Source: an uncultured Bacteroidota bacterium
GTDB taxonomy: Bacteria; Bacteroidota; Bacteroidia; Chitinophagales; Chitinophagaceae
Assembly (NCBI GenBank): GCA_946479615.1
Contig: CAMLGR010000203.1
Location: forward strand, 1 to 6,685
Direction of reading: 5' to 3'
Length of the DNA: 6,685 bases
Shown: piece after piece, positions 5,121-6,685 of the stretch
Layout: each line of letters opens with the position of its first letter
Position numbering within the stretch: the stretch's first letter is position 1
Notes under the pieces: model-generated
The model's database searches: none
Told to the model about the DNA's origin: nothing
What the model saw: the letters and a program-made list of their open reading frames with translations, nothing else
Translations under genes and position numbers: made by a program

Positions 5121-6685
5121 CTACACTTTTCTCTTCAGCACCACTCTATACAGCGGGTACCGCATATATGCCGGTTCGAAATATTGAGAATGCTGGTACA
5201 CAAAATCAAGCTGGGCTCTCCCGCTTTTGGCAAAAGCAGTGTCGGAAGTCCTTCTTTGTTCCAGTTGTGATCGCAGATCGGTATGCGACTTCAGGTAGCC
5301 GGAAGCAACATCCTCAAACATATAATCGGAATAACCTTCTTTTTGTCCCAGGATGCCATCGAAAAAATTCCAGGTAAAATAAGAATCTTCGGCCTGTGGC
5401 TCGAGTGTTTCTATGATAAAACGATTGGCTGGCTGGTTCATTGGTATATACCAGTCGCCTTTGCGGAACGACATTTTATTGATAGTCGTATTGATCTTCA
5501 CATCGCTGTTCGGGTGATGCATTTCGTATGGTCTCGATGAAGTTTTGTAATCGGCAATATGATAAACCTCTACTTCAATAACAGTATCTGTTTTCAGGCG
5601 GCTCATTTGCACTTTATTCAACTGCAGCAGGTCCGTTACTTTCCACCATCCCTGTGGAATGATATAGGCAACCGGTTTTTGGATGGAAGCGGAAGGCGAA
5701 TAGGAATTATAGAAGTTGATTTTTCTTTCATAGGGTTTGCTGCGATCATAATAAAGGCGCGGCTGACCAGAAACTTCACTGGGTTTATAGCCGGATTCAA
5801 ATCCTTTGAAATCGATTTCGGTAAATTCCTGTTTATTATTGGTCCAGGCGATCGGGAAGGAACTGGCTTCTTTGGCAGCTTGCTTGCCTTTATCACGTAG
5901 TGATTTGATTGCGGCGCTGTTCTTCGCAGTGAATTCAATAAAGCACTGCATCAGTGCATAGGTGGATTTTACCCGCTGGTCATAGGGTTTCAGCATATGG
6001 GTTTCGGGCACAAAGGAGAATGTATTCCAGAGGGTGCCATAACCACTTCCGTAGCGGGGACTGTCCCAGAATTCTGTCCAGCCATTTTCAGGTGTGCTGG
6101 CAAAATGATTTACATAGGGAACGAGATCATATCCTTTCTCTTTCATTTGAGCATACAGCGAAGGTTCGAATTGTTTATTCAAAAATTCTCCCATGCTGCC
6201 ACCTAGCTTGTTATGCTGTGAAGTGAGTAATGTCATGATATGCTGGTAATCGGCGCCGTTGCTGACATGATTATCTACAAATACATCGGGATCCAGCAGG
6301 TGAAATATTTCAGTGAAGGACCTGGCTTCTTTGGAATCGCATTTGATAAAATCGCGGTTGAGATCAAGGTTTTCCGAATTGCCGCGGAAGCCAAATTCAT
6401 CGGGTCCGTTCTGATCGACGCGGTAGTCGGGACTTCTATCGAGACAGCCCCCGATATTATAAACAGGAATAATAGCCAGTACGATATTATCAGGTATTTT
6501 ATATTGATTGGTTACGATATCCCTGGCGAGCAGCATACTGGCATCGATGCCATCGGGTTCGCCGGGATGAATGCCGTTGTTGAATAAAATGATCCGTTTA
6601 TTATTCCTGCGGATATTATCAAAATTATAATCGCCATTATTGGATACAATAATAAGATGGAGTGGAAACCCGGCATCGCTCATTC
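5121..6685 (-). CDS. M14 family zinc carboxypeptidase-like protein (5' end outside window)
   Basis: The visible 520 codons carry the catalytic core of a peptidase M14 protein. Numbering from the first ATG in the window (6683), the zinc ligands are H39 and E42 in NGIHPGEPDG and H139 in FVDNHVSNG. N109-R110 in LDLNRDF match the substrate-carboxylate pair Asn144-Arg145 of carboxypeptidase A, and E227 in FVPETHM is the likely catalytic glutamate. A second region, about 335-465, contains GDWYIPMNQPANRFIIETLE and DSYFTWNFFDG, a C-terminal domain I recognise from Bacteroidota M14 proteins of unknown specificity. The first ATG is very probably internal: family members have a signal peptide and about 60 more residues before the GxPLHLIIVS strand, and the frame is open to the window edge. 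It likely acts in the periplasm or outside the cell on peptides. The stop TAG (5121-5123) faces the MFS gene convergently. All catalytic residues are intact. Confidence 0.93.
   Translation of the reverse strand, partial: MSDAGFPLHLIIVSNNGDYNFDNIRRNNKRIILFNNGIHPGEPDGIDASMLLARDIVTNQYKIPDNIVLAIIPVYNIGGCLDRSPDYRVDQNGPDEFGFRGNSENLDLNRDFIKCDSKEARSFTEIFHLLDPDVFVDNHVSNGADYQHIMTLLTSQHNKLGGSMGEFLNKQFEPSLYAQMKEKGYDLVPYVNHFASTPENGWTEFWDSPRYGSGYGTLWNTFSFVPETHMLKPYDQRVKSTYALMQCFIEFTAKNSAAIKSLRDKGKQAAKEASSFPIAWTNNKQEFTEIDFKGFESGYKPSEVSGQPRLYYDRSKPYERKINFYNSYSPSASIQKPVAYIIPQGWWKVTDLLQLNKVQMSRLKTDTVIEVEVYHIADYKTSSRPYEMHHPNSDVKINTTINKMSFRKGDWYIPMNQPANRFIIETLEPQAEDSYFTWNFFDGILGQKEGYSDYMFEDVASGYLKSHTDLRSQLEQRRTSDTAFAKSGRAQLDFVYQHSQYFEPAYMRYPLYRVVLKRKV

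Noticed and set aside
5057..5377. Plus-strand open frame opposite the end of the M14 gene
   Set aside because: It begins inside the intergenic dyad and otherwise runs antisense to a well-supported peptidase with intact domain motifs. No protein family features.

Overview
The window looks like a chromosomal piece of a Bacteroidota genome, most likely Chitinophagaceae (Chitinophaga-like). The basis is the style of the 23S 3' end and the 5S gene, the moderate GC content, the lack of clear Shine-Dalgarno sites before the genes, Tat and Sec signal peptides typical of the phylum, and the gene families present. The placement is by recognition only; no search was run.

Layout: (1) 1-323 is the distal end of an rRNA operon: the last bases of 23S, a 119-nt spacer, a complete 5S gene and a strong intrinsic terminator. 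(2) 324-1760 is a gene-poor stretch. It holds what looks like a decayed 5' fragment of a TIR-like nucleotide-binding protein gene (664-765), one small secreted OB-fold-like protein (815-1144), several hairpins, and about 600 bp with no gene I can support. (3) 1761-3722 is a tight two-gene unit: a Tat-exported Gfo/Idh/MocA oxidoreductase and, 6 nt later, a secreted DUF1080 (PF06439) protein. (4) 3802-5028 is a 12-helix MFS transporter of the DHA1/AraJ type on the same strand. (5) 5121-6685 on the minus strand is the C-terminal 520 residues of an M14 zinc carboxypeptidase-like protein whose start lies beyond the window. The transporter and peptidase genes converge on a strong 19-bp dyad that probably ends both transcripts.

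The clearest functional story is the 1761-3722 pair. Gfo/Idh/MocA enzymes paired with DUF1080 proteins are known in Bacteroidota from the 3-keto-glycoside route, in which a sugar is oxidised at C3 and the glycosidic bond is then cut by the DUF1080 enzyme. Both proteins here carry export signals, so the chemistry would take place in the periplasm. The MFS gene could move a product or be unrelated. Two neat inverted repeats just upstream of 1761 are candidate control elements.

I found no CRISPR array, insertion sequence, tRNA or intact defence system. The most unusual items are the TIR-like remnant and the non-coding dyads. The rest is ordinary chromosomal content.
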